Assembly (NCBI RefSeq): GCF_028769735.1 | Contig: NC_088179.1 | Coordinates: forward strand, 10,941,950-11,005,949 | DNA length: 64,000 bases | Source of the DNA: Zonotrichia leucophrys gambelii | Taxonomy: Eukaryota; Chordata; Aves; Passeriformes; Passerellidae | Direction: 5' to 3' | Shown: in pieces, positions 59,993-64,000 of the stretch | How the letters are laid out: every line of letters begins with the position of its first letter | How positions within the stretch are numbered: position 1 is the first letter of the stretch | Translations under genes and position numbers: made by a program | The notes under the pieces: generated by a model | What the model was told of the DNA's origin: nothing | The model's input: the letters and a program-made list of their open reading frames with translations, nothing else | The model's database searches: none

Positions 59993-62900
59993 TGTTCCTT
60001 GGTGCCTTCAGGAGCTGAGACCTCTCAAGCTGATAGTGGTGCTGAGGGGAAATGCAGCTGAGATGGTGCCTGGGGCTCCTGGGAGCTGCACTAGGGAGCT
60101 TCACTAGGTGCCAGGATGTGCTTATGGCTCCGCATCTGCAGGAACACCAAGAGGCTGTGAGTGCTCCAAGCCACATTTCCCTGTGCAGTCATGCAGGTGC
60201 CTGACCTTTGGACACAGGGCACTGCTCCTCTGCACTGCAAGAATGTGGATTTCAGCACTCAAGGCTTTTATCTCTGCCTCTATTGCTTAGTCAACTGGGC
60301 TGGAATGAAGTGACACAGATTAAAATGATGTCACCCTGAATGTTCGTTTGATGATTAAACAAAAGAGTAAAAAATGGAAACAGTAAATGGTGGTAAGGAC
60401 AACAGGTGAGCCAGAAACCTAAAAGCAGATTATGTACATCCAGCTAAGCAAAAACTAACAGGTACAAGAGAGGAAAAAAGTGGAAACAAAAAACATATAA
60501 CACTAAAATCTATTTGACTTATAATCCTAACAGGTCCTAGTCCTGCAAGCCCTTATTCATGTTTTTTTCTATGAACAAGCCTACTAATATACTACTGATA
60601 ATGTAAAATACAGTATTTAGTAACTTGGAGAAATGGCATATTAGATTATACATTCCTTTGGAACCTAGTTTTATTATTTCTATAGTAGCAATTACTGTTT
60701 TTTGTTTATCTGCAACTGCTACTTTTAAAAATAGTTGCCTGTATTTTTTTTCGTACTTGTTTCTTGCTTCCCAGTATTTCTAGAAGAAATACTATTCTTG
60801 AGGCTAGTAGCTGTGGAGGAATCTCAGAGATGTATTTACTACCAGTATCAGTGTACATCATCAAGAGTTTTTGACTTGATAATTTTTGAATGAGAGTTAA
60901 AATTCCTGGAATATATTTTCCTAAAGAAAAAAATACAGAATCTGGAATTTACTCTTTTAAAAAAACTTGTAGCCAAAGTGATGCTTAAACATCCCTTAGT
61001 GAAGTCTAAAACTCTGTACTGGTCATGCTAGGAGAAAATTGTGCAGTGTGCATTTAAAATGTCACTTAAAACTACATTTGAGAATTCTAACTGTTGAAAT
61101 TGTGTAGGTTCTTTTATTCTAATCTTTATTCAATGAAAATCTGAAAAACTGTACCAGCTACCATTGCTCCAGTTTTCATAGGAGGAAGTTGTTGTTTTCT
61201 GAGAGATTTATTAGAAGCTATAATTTTCCATCTGATTCTGTGTTCTGTACTGATAAAAACTGGAATAGAGTTTATGTATGGGAATATTGATAAAAGTTCT
61301 GCTAAATGTTCACTTTCCCCATTGCAATGCTTACTATAAAAATCAGTGCAATGGAAGAGGGAGAAGGGGAATTCATATTCTTTGTTCTTTTTCCATCCTA
61401 TTTTGGAAAGCAAATAAATCTATATGCAGTGGAGCACTAATTATCACTTTTTTGTTCCTTGGTATTTTCCCAGTACTTAGAGCTTCTGCTGCTCTGTGAG
61501 GGTTTTGTCAGTAGAATAGTCATCAGCTTAACAGCCTGCTGTATGGAAATACCTGAAGTGAAAATTATAAGCATAGTCTTACATGTAAGACTTCATATGA
61601 AGTCTCAGTGTAATGTTCCACTTTTTATTGCAGTAATTAATTAAATAAAATGCTTTGTAGCATTCATCATGATGTCTGAAATACCTCACATCCATGATAA
61701 CTGTTTCCATAAAAGCTCCAAAAGTCACCAGGTCTACGTAAACAGATTAAATAAATGTAGGACGGGACTACCAGCAAGTAACAGAATCTGTCCAACAAAC
61801 AACTCTCCCTGGGCAAGGCTCCACTGTACTGTGGCAGAGAATAAGGAAGCAATAAATTGTAAATGTAGTTCTGGCAAAAGATACTGAGCTGAGCAACTGC
61901 AATTGCTGTTCAGCCTACAGCCTGGCTTTGAGGACTTGTGTGGAAGGTGTTGCCTTCTTAGCTCATTTTCAGCCTGACATTCAAGGAGCAAACAGTCAGC
62001 TGGTGGTGGTGGTGTGATTTGTAAAGCAATATTAACAATGAAAATAGCAATTGACATTGGTCAGATCAATATGGATCAGGAATTCCAGGTTACTGACAGA
62101 ACCCATTCTGCATTACTGCTCTCTTTATTAAGGTTTTTAATCATTGCTGTTGCTAAATCTTTCAAAAAGGGCTTGAAACAGAAACAGTAAAGATGGTTTC
62201 TCTATTGTCTGATGTATAACATTTGTGATAAAATATACTAATTGCATTATTTCAGCTTTGATTGATCTGATCAAATGCAGGGAATGCTAAGTGTTAGCCA
62301 TGGCTTTATTATTTACATGGTTATTTTGCTACTTCAAAATGTAACCTGCTGAACACCTAGGTTTTTATGTGGAGGTGTGTACTTGGTTACTGCTCTTACA
62401 TACAGGTGTCCAAGGAGAATAAAGGTACTGCATCACAATAGCTCATCAGAGAGACTGGTATTGCTAAGCCTCAGAAATAAATTATGCATAAAGCAAAATG
62501 TGTGCTTCTCCATGCATGCTTTTGGTGGGAAAAGGATTATCAACCCACTTTCAGGGCTCTCTTGGCAGATGTTTCCTTAATAATAATAGTCACTAGAGAG
62601 AAAAAAAAGAGTTGGATCCACTATTTCCCACTTTTGTTCAATTAGTGTATTCATCCTTTCATCTTGTTAATAATCAGTGCTTGAATAGACTGATTAAAAA
62701 CACTGACATGCAGAAAAGCTGAAATACTGTGTCATATGTTCTCAGCAAGATTTATTTATTTAAATGCGATTTCAAGAGTTTGTTTCTGTTGAAGGTTCAA
62801 GACCCACTTGTTTCTTTCAAACCAGGTGTTCTGATAGCTTTTCTTTTCCAGAATTTTTATAGTTTGGAATGTTTTTGTCTTGCTGATTTATCAAGCTCTT

Positions 62901-64000
62901 CTTCTAACTCCACATCTCCTCCCATTGTGTTTGTACATGCCCCACTGCTTCTCTTTGCACTAATTTATCACCTTATAACAAAGAGAAATGTAATTCTTTC
63001 TTTCATAGCCTAAAGGTAAGGCAGTGTAAAATAGTATGAAGTTACAATTTTCCATTGGGCTGATTATTTTACTCTAGTCCTTCCAAGCTTGATTCGTAGA
63101 ATCAAGATATATTTAGTTGAAGCTAGTAAGAATTTCCTCCTCCCTTTTCAGACAATATGATGTATTCAATGTGAAATAACTGAGTATAAAGATATATTTC
63201 ATTTTACTTATCATCACCCTTATCAGCCACTTACTTGTGGCTGTGTATTTAATTGTATGGGGTAGAATATTCTTCATATCCCAAATTACAAAGTATTAGA
63301 AGCACATAAATTTAGATTTTTATCAAAAAATTCTTTTTTTAAAAAAGAGAGTTAGTTACCATTTAAATAATACCAAAAATTTACTCTTATTTAGAAGAGT
63401 TAGTTGTCACTTGCTTGATGTTGCATATGGAGGTAACTACTTCACTAGTGCAAGCCCTATTGGACAAATTCTTCTAAAAGCTGATATCTTGTTCATCTTA
63501 ATTATTGACACTTGTATATCTTTGATTTCTCAAAAGATATTCCATTATTCTGCTATTACCAGAGATTTAAAAAGTAATTAAAACCAATGTATGCACTCCT
63601 TAAAATTTCCAGAATCTTTGACCATTTTGCTTGAAACTCAAACCCGACATTGGCCTCTTTACCATGGCAAGGTGTTTTGGTCAGCTCCTACCAAAGCTGC
63701 TCCCAAGAGAAGCTTGGCAGCAGCACAGGACTTGTTTTTTGTCATGCCAGAGCAAATCCCCACTTCTGGCACTCCTGTTGTGTTTGTTTTCATAAGGTGC
63801 TTGTACCCTGACATGGCAGCCCTTGTGCTGTGTGAAGACAACTACTGGGTCAGGCACTCTGGGCTTTTTAGTGAGCTTCTGTCTGATAGACTGACTGCCT
63901 GGGGGAAAGTAGAAATTAGCTATAATAATGGAACACATATTTTGGTTGCATTCCAAAATTTCTTTGTGCTTTCCCTCTTGAATTTTTTTTTGTGTGGTAA
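59993..64000. other. Right flank, no gene recognised
   Basis: AT-rich non-coding DNA. I see no exon with a recognisable product and no repeat family. The short open frames here look like chance. Confidence 0.65.

Noticed and set aside
59682..60176. 164-codon minus-strand open frame
   Set aside because: It runs across the 44-bp tandem repeat, is rich in Ser, His and Thr without domain-like order, and has no splice or promoter context. A chance frame in GC-richer DNA.
57631..64000. Search for PLS1 coding exons
   Set aside because: No EF-hand or calponin-homology sequence expected of plastin was found on either strand, so coding exons, if linked, lie beyond the window.

Overview
The window is vertebrate nuclear DNA, almost certainly from a bird. 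It has small exons with GT-AG introns, AT-rich introns with several CR1 retrotransposon relics, GC-rich CpG islands at gene starts, and compact introns. A tRNA-Ile-like SINE with a CR1-like tail points to a songbird, though that is an inference. No bacterial-type operons, CRISPR arrays or functional RNA genes were found.

The layout is two large conserved genes in tandem on the minus strand. Positions 354-16887 hold the first 20 coding exons (about 777 codons) of XRN1, the cytoplasmic 5'-3' exoribonuclease; the rest lies beyond the left edge. Positions 18551-56951 hold what reads as the complete coding sequence of ATR, the replication-stress checkpoint kinase: 47 exons, 2,658 codons plus stop. 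Every exon junction joins in frame when splice sites are read directly from the sequence. CpG islands cover the two start codons (about 16300-17270 and 56560-57680). The ATR stop is only about 1.7 kb from the XRN1 start.

Right of ATR, from about 57000, I see no coding exon. A GC-rich segment with a good plus-strand splice donor at 57631 could be the noncoding first exon of a divergent gene. By synteny with other vertebrates that gene would be PLS1, and the remainder to 64000 would be its first intron or intergenic DNA.

The most unusual structure is at about 8205-8665 in an XRN1 intron. It is a tRNA-Ile-derived SINE whose internal 44-bp B-box segment is amplified about eight-fold into a three-unit, 132-bp higher-order repeat. 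Other points are a 16-bp perfect hairpin in an ATR intron, CR1 fragments in both genes, and loss in this ATR of the residue aligned with human Thr1989. I found nothing that I would call a new biological system.
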